A DNA stretch of 64,000 nt, taken from assembly GCF_001540865.1 (NCBI RefSeq), contig NC_033639.1:7610865-7674864 (forward strand). The letters run 5' to 3'. A model generated the notes under the pieces. It had not been told where the DNA came from and did no database searches. It was given only the letters and a program-made list of their open reading frames with translations. This document shows, in pieces, positions 21,995 through 44,600 of this stretch. Numbering within the stretch: position 1 is the first letter of the stretch; the number at the start of each line of letters is the position of its first letter. The stretch is from Ananas comosus (Eukaryota; Streptophyta; Magnoliopsida; Poales; Bromeliaceae). The position numbers and the translations under genes were made by a program.

Positions 21995-23311
21995 CATAGT
22001 TAGTTAATTCGCGAATTATTCGCGAATTTTTGAAAAGAACAGCCGTTTTCGTATTTTTCCCAAAAATTCGAAAAAAGTCACGTTTTTTGGGATAAAAGTA
22101 AATATTCGCGAATTAAACGCGATTCGCGAATAATTTGGCCCAAAAGAACGCGATTGCTGCCGCATGCTGCGAGCCTGCGAGCGTGGACTCGCGGGCCTCG
22201 CGGGTGGCCNTGTTTTAATTTGATTAATTCATTTTTTTATCATTTGATATAATACGGAGTTTTATTTATTTATTAATTCATTTATTCTCTAGTTCTACCA
22301 AATATAAATTTATATTTTATATTTTCTAAGTCTATGTTCGTATCAATTTTTGATTTATGTTTTACTTTGACCGTGAATTGTATCACGTATGATCGTATAG
22401 ATTTAAGATTTAAGATTTGTCATTTGTTTATTTTCTATGTATCACATCTTTGGGGTGACTCAGTTACCAGGTACTTTCTGGTGTTGTTTTAAAAGGAAAA
22501 CGTTCACATCTGTTCTAGTACTTTAACTAATCCATATTATGTTCTCAAGGACCAAGGATTCAATTAATTCTAATGAATCGAGATACAAACCCAGAAAAAA
22601 CACGTTTTGTCTCTTACCTGTGTAAGTTAAATTCGTGAGCTCGGTAAACACATATTTTTTCATAGGTAGTCTACCTGATCTTCGAAGGTTGAAAACGAAA
22701 CTTCTTACTTTTGAGTTTAGCTTGGACCAAACATTTCTTGGTGGGCTAATGTCTAGATAGCAACCTATCGCCTTCGCCTTCTCCTTCTCCGTTGCTCCTC
22801 CCAAAGCTAAAGGCTTTTCACTTCTTGGGCTAGAAGCTAGAAGCTAAAGACTTCTCCTCCCGAAGGCTACCGCAAGCCGCTCGCCGGCCTTCCCTTCTCC
22901 CGCTCCCCTTCCTGGCGCTGACGGCATCCCCAGCCACCGTCCCGGCGTGGCGGCGTCCCACTCTTCAATCCCGTTTGGAAAAAAAACCCGCCCCACCCCC
23001 ACTCCTCCCCCCGCTAGAAAAGTCTTTAAAAAAAAAAAAAAAAAACTCTTTATTCTTATATTCTTAAAAAATATAAGTATTTATGCTAATAGCGTAAATC
23101 TTGAGAGAAAAAAAACTTAATTTAATAGCCGAACTTTTGATCCCGAATTTTTAATTGGCGAACGTATAATATCCGTATAAATTACGTATCCGAATAATTG
23201 GCGAATCTGTTTTTTAGCCGTGTTTTTCAATGAATTTAAAAATTATAAGACGAATTTTATCCGAATTATATCCGTACCTAATTTTTGCCGAATCCGAATT
23301 AACTAACTATG
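21995..23311. mobile_element. hAT element inserted at the RPT5 copy 3 start codon
   Basis: The terminal inverted repeats are 17 identical bases, CATAGTTAGTTAATTCG at 21995 and its reverse complement ending at 23311. The target-site duplication is CTCCCATG, at 21987-21994 and 23312-23319, 8 bp as expected for hAT. The body is AT-rich with cgcgaat words near the left end, an N at 22210, a GC-rich stretch at 22740-22980, and no transposase ORF, so it is non-autonomous. The right-hand duplication supplies the ATG of copy 3. The interior beyond the N may not all belong to the element. Confidence 0.8.
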
Positions 23312-23316
23312 CTCCC

Positions 23317-34059
<10,743 letters not shown>

Positions 34060-34999
34060 TGTGGTTTTATATGTATCAGGACATATAGAAACCTAGCTGA
34101 TAATGAAGTTGGAAGTGAATTTTCTGTTTGATCAGTGTCCACAGACAGGCTCCACGAATGGAATGATAGATTTATATCGGTTCATTGTAATGTAAAGTGT
34201 TATCAGGGGGCCCTCATTTGGATTATGCTTTCTAATTTTCACATGTTGGCTTTTCTGGATTGTAGTTCAGAACTGAGGGTGTCCGTTGAAATCCAATATG
34301 TCTTCAGCATTTATGTTACTAGCTAAAAGATCAATTGTTTTGAGTATTGTATTTATGTGGAAGCTTTCTTGATGTTATTCCAAAAGGTACCGTAACTGAT
34401 AGTGGATGTTACTAATTCATTGTCGCAAGCAAAATTTTGGTCGTGAAGCTGAAATGCTTATTTTGGTGATGAAGCTGAAATGCTTAGCCTATGTTTGTTT
34501 TCTCCAAGTCCGGCGGTGAAGTCAGGAGTTTGTGTAGCTAGAGATTGCGGGCGCAAACTTGGACTTCTGGGGAGACCATGTGGCCTGTACGTGTGATCAG
34601 TCTCGCTGGGGCGGTGAGATCGCGTACGGTGTGAACTCCGACTTTGCTTACGACAGTCGCAATGTCGTGTTATGCCGTACAGACGGTATTCGGTGGAAAC
34701 AAACATGCATGCACTATGTCGGTGATAGAGAATTGAGCAGGTGAAATCTAAGTACAGGATCATGATGAACAGCAGCGGGAAGTCATTTGGTATTGATAAA
34801 TACTCCCAAAAGTGCAATTGCCTATGCATTTTCAAAATTTGTAATCTTTGTTCTGTGAAGTATTAAAAGTGGCATCGAAGTATTTGCCTTGATGAGATCC
34901 ACAGATCCACATGACCATTTTTTTTTTTTTTTTTCTAAAATTCGATTTTACGTAAAATTTTATTCCATTAGATGCTATTCATAACACTTTAAAACCATA
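34060..34999 (+). other. RPT5: 3' UTR and downstream flank of RPT5 copy 3
   Basis: Collinear with 12564-13517 downstream of copy 1, with small indels (for example an extra stretch around 34430-34500). No gene is visible; the reading frames here do not match between the copies. Confidence 0.55.
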
Positions 35000-35966
35000 C
35001 TAGTTTAGTTACCCGCGCGATGCGGCGGATAGGTATTATCGAAATATTAGATTTTTAATTCAATCCAACTCATCTTAAATAGAAACTATCAAATAATTAC
35101 AGAAAATACTGTAAAATAGGTTAAAATTAGATTAAAAAAATAGAAAATAAAAAGAGAGAAAAAAATAAAAAAGAAAGAAACTCTCACTTAATGTTGGTCT
35201 CTAAAAAGACGAGGCTTGCCACTGCTTTCACTACCGCCTCGATCTCCACTGTCATTGCCCGTGCTTTCTTCAGCAACCGTCTTGGTCTCCACTGCCATGA
35301 CATTTACCGCCTCTGCCACCGCTATGACCTGAAGCATCTCCCACACCTCATGCTAAATGAGAAGAGAATAATATATCAAAATTAGGAATTTAAAAAAATA
35401 AAAATAAAAATAGATTTCACACCTCTTGCTAAATGAAGAAGGTTGAAATTTATTATAAGAAACAAAATAGGCTTTTATTTTCATGACATACATAAGAGAG
35501 AATAGAGCTTTTGCATAAGTTTTTATGGTTTACGATAATATTAGGGTTAAAATGGGTGGACATATTAATTAGACATTATATGCAGAGAGAAGGCAAAGGG
35601 TTGGGCCTTTTGGATGGATTTCTAAGTTTACGGTTTAGATATGATTAAATTGGGTGGACACATTAATTAGACGTTATATGTAGAGGGAAGGCAAAGGGTT
35701 GGTTTAATAATGTAAAAGTCCAAGAGTAAAGAAAATACAAAGCATTTTTTTGGGGGATTAATGTCACTATTACTTAGTGGCTCAATGAATCTACATTGAT
35801 TAGCAATAAAATCAATACCAGGTGCGTTATTTTGTTAATTTGATATTTAGATAGAGGGAGTGGTTTCATTTATTTATTTATTTATTTATAAGGATGAAGG
35901 GATGAAGGGATGAAGGGTGGCTTGCCACGTGGCAAGAAATATTGTGCTTTCATTTAGGTTTATAGA
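35000..35966 (-). mobile_element. Non-autonomous Helitron, 967 bp
   Basis: On the minus strand it starts TCTATAAACC (right edge) and ends CTAG (left edge). An imperfect GC-rich hairpin (ccgcc..gcgcggg) lies about ten bases before the end. It sits between A and T with no duplication. The empty site exists downstream of copy 1 (aaaactata|tattcgtcttg near 13518), which fixes both edges to the base. No Rep/helicase ORF is present. A plus-strand ORF of 64 codons at 35191-35385 could be captured host sequence, but I do not recognise it. Confidence 0.82.
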
Positions 35967-36011
35967 TATTCGTCTTGCCCAAACGCAGAACCTTAGTCGG
36001 GTATATGACGT

Positions 36012-36375
36012 ACGACACCCCACTTTCCACAACATTCTCTTGTTTTTTCCGCTGTATAACCTCGATTCAATTGAGACTCATCTTATAATCTTCGCAGGTA
36101 ATTGACTTTGATACCAGCATGTGACGCCTGACTCTCAGAGGGCCATCCATTCTAGAACTATTTTAATTCTAGCATGCTTAACTCTCTTAACGTCTTAAGC
36201 CTAATCACCGCCCAAAATAATAGCTGAATTTTTTAGAAACTCACAAGCACCAAACAATGTGAGACTTGTCTCGCTAGCTTTTAGCTGAGAGGTTAAGAGA
36301 GTTTAGCGTGCTATGATGAGAATAGTATTAGAATGGGAGACCCCCTGGGAAGTGGGGCGCCACACAATGAAAATG
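36012..36375. repeat. Inverted TRIM fragments downstream of copy 3
   Basis: Counterpart of 13567-14010. It has a complementary 5S-like word on the left (ccatcc..tctagcatgcttaa) and a direct one on the right (gggagaccccctgggaagtgg). The right half is cut short at gccacacaatg, where it runs into the satellite array. Confidence 0.55.
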
Positions 36376-36382
36376 TGTAATA

Positions 36383-38801
36383 AGTATTACTCTTTGTCCG
36401 ATTGAATGAGAAAAAGTACTCGTTGCAAATTTATACTGTTTGGCCGCAATTGAATAGCTTAATGTTGTTCCAGTATTCGTTCTTGTGAACTTGGACATCT
36501 AATTTACCCTCTCGGGGCATAATAGAACATTTTAATTAGGTATTACTCTTTGTTCGATTGAATGAGAAAAAGTACTCGTTGTAAATTTATACTGTTAGGG
36601 CGCAATTGAGTAGCTTAATGTTGTTCCGGTTTTCGTTCTTGTTAACGTGGACATCTAATTTACCCTCTCGGGGCATAATAGAACATTTTAATTAGGTTTT
36701 ACTCTTTGTTCGATAGAATGAGAAAAAGTACTCATTTCAAATTTATACTGTTAGGGCGGAATTGAGTAGCTTAATGTTGTTCCGGTATTCGTTCTTGTGA
36801 ACTTGGACATCTAATTTACCCTCTCGGGGCATAATAGAATATTTTAATTAGGTATTACTCTTTGTTCGATTGAATGAGAAAAAGTACTCGTTGCAAATTT
36901 ATACTGTTAGGGCACAATTGAGTAGTATAATGTTGTTCGGGTTCTCGTTCTTGTGAATGCGGACATCTAATTTACCCTCTCGGGGCATTATAGAACATTT
37001 TAATTTGGTATTACTCTTTGTTCGATTGAATGAGAAAAAGTACTCTTTACAAATTTATACTGTTTTGCCGCAATTGAGTTGTCCAGTTTTTTTCCGGTTT
37101 TCGTTGTTGTGAACGTGGACATCTAATTTAACCTCTCGGGGCATAATAGAATATTTTAATTAGGTTTTACTCTTTGTTCGATAGAATGAGAAAAAGTAAT
37201 CCTTACAAATTTATACTATTTGGCCGCAATTGAGTAGCTTAATGTTGTTCCGGTATTCGTTCTTGTGAACGTGGACATCTAATTTACCCTCTCAGGGCAT
37301 AATAGAACATTTTAATTAGGTTTTACACTTTGTTCGATAGAATGAGAAAAAGTACTCATTGCAAATTTATACTGTTAGGGCAGAATTGAGTAGATTAATG
37401 TTGTTCCGGTATTTGTTCCTGTGAACTTGGACATCTAATTTACCCTCTCAGGGCATAATAAAATATTTTAATTAGGTATTACTCTTTGTTCGATTGAATG
37501 AGAAAAAGTACTCGTTGCAAATATATACTATTAGGGCGCAATTGAGTAGTCTAATGTTGTTTCGATTTTCGTTCTTGTGAACGTGGACATCTAATTTACC
37601 TTCTCGGGGCATAATAGATCATTTTAATTAGGTATTACTGTTTGTTCGATTGAATGAGAAAAAGTACTAGTTGCAAATTTATACTGTTAGGGCGCAATTG
37701 AGTAGTCTAATGTTGTTCTGGTTCTCGTTCTTGTGAACGTGGACATCTAATTTACCCTCTCGGGGCATAATAGAACATTTTAATTAGGTATTACTCTTTG
37801 TTCGATTGAATGAGAAAAAGTACTCGTTGCAAATTTATACTGTTAGGGCGGAATTGAGTTGTCTAAAGTTGTTCCGGTTCTCGTTCTTGTGAACGTGGAG
37901 ATCTAATTTAACCTCTCGGGGCATAATAGAACATTTTAATTAGGTATTACTCTTTGTTCGATTGAATAAGAAAAAGTACTCTTTACAAATTTATACTGTT
38001 TGGCCGCAATTGAGTTGTCAAATGTTGTTCTGGTTTCGTTCTTGTGAACGTGGACATCTAATTTACCCTCTCGGGGTATAATAGAACATTTTAATTAGGT
38101 TTTACTTTTTGTTCCATTGAGTGAGAAAAAGTACTCGTTGCAAATTTATACTGTTAGGCCGCAATTGAGTAGCTTAATGTTGTTCCAATTTTAGTTCTTG
38201 TGAACGTGGACATTTAATTTACACCCTCGGGGTATAATAGAACATTTTAATTATGTTTTGCTTTTTGTTCGATTGAATGAGAAAAAGTACTCGTTGCAAA
38301 TTTATACTGTTAGGCCGCAATTGAATGGCTTATTGTTTTTTCGGTTTTCGTTTTTGTGAATGTGGATTTCTAATTTACCATCTCGGGGCATAATAAACAT
38401 TTTAATTAGATATTACTATTTGTTCGATTGAATGAGAAAAAGTACTCGTTGCAAATTTATACTGTTAGGGTGCAATTGAGTAGTCTAATGTTGTTCCGGT
38501 TTTCGTTCTTGTGAACGTGGACATCTAATTTACCCTTTTGGGGCGTAATAGATCATCTTAATTAGATATTACTCTTTGTTCGATTGAATGAGGAAAAGTA
38601 CTCATTGCAAATATATACTGTTAGGGCGCAATTGATTAGTCTAATGTTGTTCCGGTTATCGTTCTTGTGAACGTGGATATCTAATTTACCTTCTCGGGGC
38701 ATAATAGATCATCTTAATTAGGTATTACTCTTTGTTCGATTGAATGAGAAAAAGTACTCGTTACAAATTTATACTATTTGGCCGCAATTGAGTAGCTTAA
38801 T
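36383..38801 (+). repeat. Tandem satellite array, unit about 156 bp
   Basis: The word ggacatctaattta recurs at about 36493, 36649, 36804, 36961, 37117, 37273, 37429, 37585, 37741, 37897 and 38051 and onwards, giving a period of 154-157 and about 15-16 units. Each unit also carries tgaatgagaaaaagtactcg and aatgttgttccgg. Units differ by a few substitutions. The array runs into a 100-N gap, so its true length is unknown. A lone half-unit lies at 14896-14982. Confidence 0.93.
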
Positions 38802-38901
38802 NNNNNNNNNNNNNNNNNNNNNNNNNNNNNNNNNNNNNNNNNNNNNNNNNNNNNNNNNNNNNNNNNNNNNNNNNNNNNNNNNNNNNNNNNNNNNNNNNNN
38901 N
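38802..38901. other. Assembly gap (100 N)
   Basis: Exactly 100 N, a conventional placeholder for a gap of unknown size, interrupts the satellite. What lies to the right need not be adjacent to the RPT5 block in the chromosome. Confidence 0.95.
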
Positions 38902-40331
38902 CATTCACCGCTTTTATAGGACCATATTTATAAATAAAAATTTAACAGGTAAATTTTTAGAATAAAATTTTAGGAGAAGACTATTGCACTAAAAAACCCG
39001 ATAAGTTAACTCTGACACCGGAATCTCCTCCAAATTGTCGACCGACGCAGCTGATAACCTTGTCCTTTGATCGAGTAGCCTTAAAACGAACAACTAATTC
39101 TATATTGTTCTATACAACATCAAATTTGAAGCGCAATGTATTACAAATCTTCAATTGAAATCAGAAATTGGACCAAAACACCCCAGATTATGTATGTTAA
39201 ATACCTGTGCATTCGGAAGTTCTGCAGTAGGCATAATTTTTTGCGCACTTCATTGCGAATCTCCACTGGCTCTGAAAGATGTGCTGGATAACAATACCGT
39301 GTAGCTTGCCACATTCAAACCAAATATCCAGTGGGCCGAATCCTCACGAGGACTATCTTCAGAGACATCATCAACTCGGCAAAATGGAAATGCCTCGACA
39401 GTAATCTTGTTTACACCTGTAAACAATGCTCGAGCACCCATGCGTAACGCTAGTTTGATAAAAATAAGGATCAAATCATTTTAGAAATACTCTACCAACT
39501 GTAAATTTTTTTTCGAAAGAAAATATAACAATTAAATGCATAAAATAGACAATCTGAAACCACTCCGTAGTGTTATTAAGCACACAATTATTCGAGGTGT
39601 ACGGTAGCACATTATTATAGACAGCAAGACAGCAAGACACTAATGCAAACTATTTTACCGACAGACACTTCAACCAATCGAAACGACAGGAAAACGCGAT
39701 ATGCAACGAGACCAATCACATATCGAACAAGGTTAGCCTAAGGGTATCACATGATTGGTCATGACATACTAATGCTTGATGAAAATATATAGCTAGCAAA
39801 TGAAATGCCTTTTCGCCGCCATAATAACCATCATCACGCTAATCATCCTCTTTCCACTCCTCCGATACACTGAATTTTTCCCGAGCAGCACCAATTCCAC
39901 CTTTAGATATACCGATCACAGATAGACGCATCCTAATGGAGAGATGAAGTGAAGCATAAGATGGAAAGCATCTCTACGGTTCAAGTTGGGCGCGACGCAA
40001 ACCACCATTTAAGCTTCATTCAGGATAAGCCTCTAGAGTAGAGCACTAAAGTGAACATGTTGTAAGAGATTCGCCGCCATCAAAACCCCCCCAGTAGATC
40101 CCTTCCGCCCTTCAAGTCGGGGAGTCCTTGTCACACCCTGTAAAGCATAAGTTGTAATGAGTACAAGATTTCTAGATAGATATCGAGGATCTATACTTCC
40201 ATTAATGGACTAAATCGCGGCCTTTAACATATTTTACCTTGAAAACATGTCATTAACCTATTGCACTTCACAGCTTACCACGACATTTATGATTTGGGAG
40301 AAAGTACACCATACACCTCTAAATCTATCAA
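38902..40331. other. Mostly non-coding segment with one exon-like ORF
   Basis: No recognised gene. On the minus strand, 39247-39430 follows an acceptor-like tttacag and reads about 60 codons without a stop (including the words VEAFPFCRVDD and SAHWIFGLN) to a TGA. The +1 frame is also open on to a gtattt donor-like site at about 39208. It has codon-like composition but I do not recognise the family. It may be an exon of a gene lost in the gap or a gene fragment. The rest shows nothing. Confidence 0.35.
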
Positions 40332-40340
40332 AAAGGGAAA

Positions 40341-40696
40341 GGAAAAACTTCAAAAACCCCCACTGTGGTTTCGTAGTTTCTCACTTTGCTCCCCTGTGGT
40401 TTAAAATGTATCAATTTGCCCCCCTGTGGTTCCTTTTTTCTCTTTTTCTTATCAATTTCATTATTTTTTTTTCTTAAATCAGTGATAAGGTTAAAGTTAA
40501 AAGGTACTAAAGTGAATATTTGATAAATCTAGATGGGTATCTGAAGTTTTTTGTATATAATTTAATGAAATATTAACGAAAAGGCTACCGAAAAGATAAA
40601 AACAAAACCACAGGGGGGCAAATTGATACACTTTAAACCACAGGGAGGCAAAGTGAGAAACTACGAAACCACAAGGGGGTTTTTTGAAGTTTTCCC
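40341..40696. mobile_element. Complete fold-back MITE with 9-bp duplication
   Basis: Flanked by AAAGGGAAA on both sides (40332-40340, 40697-40705). The arms start ggaaaaacttcaaaaaccc and end as the near reverse complement gggttttttgaagttttccc, and pairing continues through gtggtttcgtagtttctcac. A 9-bp duplication fits Mutator-like MITEs. The interior (about 40440-40600) is AT-rich. Related members are at 14270-14645 and 58739-59085. Confidence 0.8.
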
Positions 40697-40705
40697 AAAG
40701 GGAAA

Positions 40706-41300
40706 AAAGCATTCTAGTTATTTTCATCAAGCAAAATAATTTGCAACCTAACACCAAACCCTACGAAGTTGATTTCGCACAAATCCGATTGAATTGATAT
40801 ACTTGGGAAGTATTTCATAATTTGTTCTACTAATACTAGACTTCCTTCAAGACATACTATAACAAAACAATGTAGATCAACAGCAGAATGTGGAGAGAAA
40901 AGAAAGCACATGCTAAAAAGGATAAATGTCTTTGTTGGAGTGTATGATGCAATGGAAAGTATCAGAATGCATTAGAATGAAGTTTAACGTTGGAATGTAT
41001 TAGAGATGATCTATCCTGAAGGAGTGATTGACCCTAGACCATAAAAATGATTATTTAAATTATGTATCTTCTATGCTTGTGGTCTTTTTTAATCATCTAA
41101 TTTCAACTGTCAATTCCAGATATTACATACACAGGTATTGAATTTGATTAAACATTTACTAGAATTGGAAAGTTTATTGCTGAATTCAGAATATGGTAAG
41201 TAAATATGTATATTGATTTTAAAATATGAGCATGAGATATTGTTCACATGCAGGCCAACAGCCATATCATGATAAGTGATACTAGGATAGTTAATGAATC
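40706..41300. other. Intergenic segment, nothing recognised
   Basis: AT-rich, with no coding signal on either strand. It may include the distal part of the SMG7 3' UTR; a possible minus-strand acceptor (tgacag) lies near 41107. Confidence 0.4.
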
Positions 41301-41309
41301 AAGACTTAC

Positions 41310-41649
41310 TGAATATGATGGTAGCACTTGCAATGCTCCGATAGACCATCCATGCTCCAAAAGAAACTTGACAGTATTTAAAGGGCTGCTAAGGTTGGGG
41401 ACGAAATTCCATAGGCACCATACTGCAGGCCAACTTACTGAAACAGATTTCCAGCAACTATGATCCAAGGAAAGTAAAGTCAGTCAAACTCTATATTTAT
41501 ACTTGCAAATACAGATAAAACTGATTGTAGCTCAAAAAGAAAAGAGCAAAAACAGATGCACAAAATAAAGTGTCAGAGATGCCCTAATCTGATTTGTTGT
41601 TACATCTAAAAGATGAGACCGTTACCTGTAATCTTCTTGATACAGTATC
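41310..41649 (-). other. SMG7: SMG7 3' UTR with probable introns
   Basis: Minus strand: 24 bases after the stop there is attacag|gtaacgg (exon end at 41626). A pyrimidine-containing acceptor ggcctgcag lies before 41422, making an intron of about 203 nt (41423-41625). A strong donor ttca|gtaagt follows at 41310/41309. Two 3' UTR introns are therefore possible. Plant SMG7 transcripts are known to carry 3' UTR introns that make them targets of nonsense-mediated decay. The splicing here is inferred from motifs only. Confidence 0.5.
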
Positions 41650-44600
41650 TCACACAAAGTACCTCCCCGACCACAGAGATTGCCCTGGCTGCTGCTCCGG
41701 CAGCAGAGCGTGTTGTGGATTCATTTGCTGAAGCTGATGTTCTGCATATGGTTTCATCTGCTCGAAAAGCTTGAAATCTTGCCACTGTTTCTCATCTACT
41801 GCCTCAGTCTGAACAGCAGAGACCTGCTTCCCAGGAAAAGGGAAGCTGATAGAGCCGCTATAGGCATTACTACTAGTAGCAGTAACAGTTGGATACATAT
41901 ATGAAACATGGTTGATTGGGTTCTCTATCCCCATGCCTTTAGCTGATGATGGTTGATACCCATCCAGCCATCTATAGTCATCGATTTGAGGGTATGGATC
42001 CTTCGTAACTGAATTTGAAATGGGATTCTCATGTTGTTTCGACGGAACAGGGCTGAACCCCGGAGGTGGCCCATTGTGCCTAACGGGACGGCTGACAGGA
42101 TTTTTCCTAGGTGGTGTTGGCAGTGCGGCTGCAAACTTATCAGTGGTTATACCTGACGGCACCACAGTATCGAGCATAGATGATATAGCCAGTTCAGAAG
42201 CTTTAATCTGATTAGTTAACATAGCGGAAGTAGGCCCACTAGCCATAGCAGAAACTTGAGGTGCAAACCCAAGAGGCTGGTGAAGCCCACTCAAGCCTCT
42301 CTGTAACTTTTGTTCGGCCAAGTGTCCATCACCAATGATGTTCAAGTTCTTCAGTTCATCAGATAAGGAAACCCGTTGCTCGATTAACCATTTAGGATGA
42401 TCCGGACTGACGTAACGTGGAGGAAGTTGGGAGATATTTGCTTCGGTGGTGTTCATATAAGAACTGATATTTGAAATAGCTGGCATCTGAACATTGTTCA
42501 GAGGAGCAGAAAATGGAGTACTGTACATTGGCCAACCAGCATTAGACATTTGGACAGGCTGTACAAATTCATTAGGAGGTAATATGGAAGTAGCTACACT
42601 ATCGAGCTTTTCAGCAACTGTAGGTTTGAAAACAATAACTTCCTCATCTTCCTCTCCTTCAAAAAGCAACTGACTCTTTGACTGTTTTGCCCCAAGGTCG
42701 ATGGTGCCCTCAAGTTCACTCCCTTGTTTAGTAACAACTGACTCTGAAACTTCTTCATAAATTGGAGGTTCCACACCCATTATGAACTTCTTCGAGTGGG
42801 GATCAAAGTATATCCTCTTTTGATCAACTTGAACTACATTCATAAGAGCCCTACCAGCCGCCAGAATCCTCTGAACACGGGCTCCTTTTTCCCTTGTGCT
42901 TGCATCACTCCCAAATGCATGCTTCCTTGAAAAGTCCAAAATAAGTTGAGCCGGCCTTAAGGGCAAGAATCCTCTCAATTCAAAGTCCTCCCACAATGCA
43001 AGCCTATTATCAGTTTCACCCTCATCATACCTACTCATGTCAGAGAAGCAAGTCTCATCCTCATCAATATCAATAGAAGCGAGGCCGGTGAGAATAAGCT
43101 TGTTCATAAAGGATAAGCATTGATTCCAAAAAAATGATCTTGCATTAGATTGTTTTTCCTCGGTGTTATCAGAGCTGGCTGCGATATCCGGATGACATGC
43201 AAGCCATTCAATGAAGACCAGAAGGGCCGGCAAGTAGAAGCTCGATGCAGCATCATGCAGCTGCATACATCTTTTAAGAATGTGTCCAACAAACTCAAAG
43301 GCAGCTGTAAATGCATTCTGAAGAAGCACTGTGCGCTGCAAAATCTCAGCATATGACTGGCTTTCCGACTCCCTCTTCACATTATGGACTGTGAAGATGA
43401 GGATGGCGATAAGCCTCACGATAAGAAGGGCATTTTCAGCAGCATCTGAACCAAAATTAAGATCCTCTTCAGGACCAGAAGAAAGGAGCTCTTGCAGGTC
43501 AATGACTACTGAGGCGAATATCTCTCCAAATGTCTCCAAGCTGTTAATTCACATTTAAAAAAATGCTCTAATATGAATATATGAAAATAAAAAAAAATAT
43601 TCACAAATATATACCCCTGCAAAATTACTTACTAATATACATACATGCCATTGACATACATGCCCATATTCTTTAAAAATGCTCATCCTCTAAAGAACTT
43701 CATCAATCAATTTCATCATAAAATGAATGTTAGGCTAGGGGTATTTTTCCTCCAAAGAAAAAGTTCTCTTTGTTAGAGGAGTATCTAAGCAAATTCAGAT
43801 TTTGTAGGGCTACGTATGTTGACATATGACCTTGCAGGCAGGCTTATGTTAATAAAGGAAAGGCAGATAATTAACTGATACCTTGTCCTCGTGAAGAGGA
43901 TGCCATTAAGTCGAACAAAACGAGTTGAAAAGGCTTTGAATACTTCAGGAATACTATTCTCGCGCTCTTTAACAGGAGTTGTTTCTGTTTTGGTATCTTT
44001 TGCCACAAGCCTTGTATTTCCTCTTCCTCTGCCTCTCCCGGCTGGTCGTGCAGGCAATGTCCTTGCTGAAGGAACTTTGAGGTTACCGGGCAACTGAGAA
44101 TAATTCTGACGGTTCTGCATTATTACATCCAACAATAGAATGATTAACAAGGAACTTTATCATAGCCAAGAGTAAACTTAATAGCAATTAACCAGATAGT
44201 TTCAAGCATAAGCAAATAATAGAACGGAAGAACAAGAACAATAGAAGAAAAAAAAACAAGAGGTGACAACTGAATCACCACCATATTTCTTGTTAAGCAA
44301 ATTTTACACCTGCTTACTAGTGCTAATGCTAACATCTTCACACAACAACTGCTTATATGCTGTGAGAATCATGACACATCTCACATCAATAACCACCTAT
44401 GAGTTAGGTAGATGTGCACACTATATTATGTGAAGATTCTAGCCGCTGGCGTAAAAAGATAAAAGGCTTGTATTCAAGCAATTATCCAACTAAAATAGTA
44501 TTACAACTTAGGGGCACTGTTTCCCAGTAATTTCAAATTAACCTTAGAGTAAGCTTGATTATAATAACTACACCAATGTTTCAATATTCATGATAACTTC

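Noticed and set aside
22523..22804. 93-codon minus-strand frame inside the start-codon hAT element
   Set aside because: No transposase motif and lies beyond an N; treated as chance.
35191..35385. ORF inside the Helitron as a captured gene
   Set aside because: Only 64 codons with Thr/Ala/His-rich content and no recognised family; insufficient to claim capture.
36383..38801. Regular spacing that could suggest a CRISPR array
   Set aside because: The whole 156-bp unit is repeated; there are no unique spacers, and the context is a plant nuclear genome. It is a satellite.
41248..41463. Plus-strand frame of 71 codons below SMG7
   Set aside because: It is antisense to the probable SMG7 3' UTR exon and has no recognisable content.
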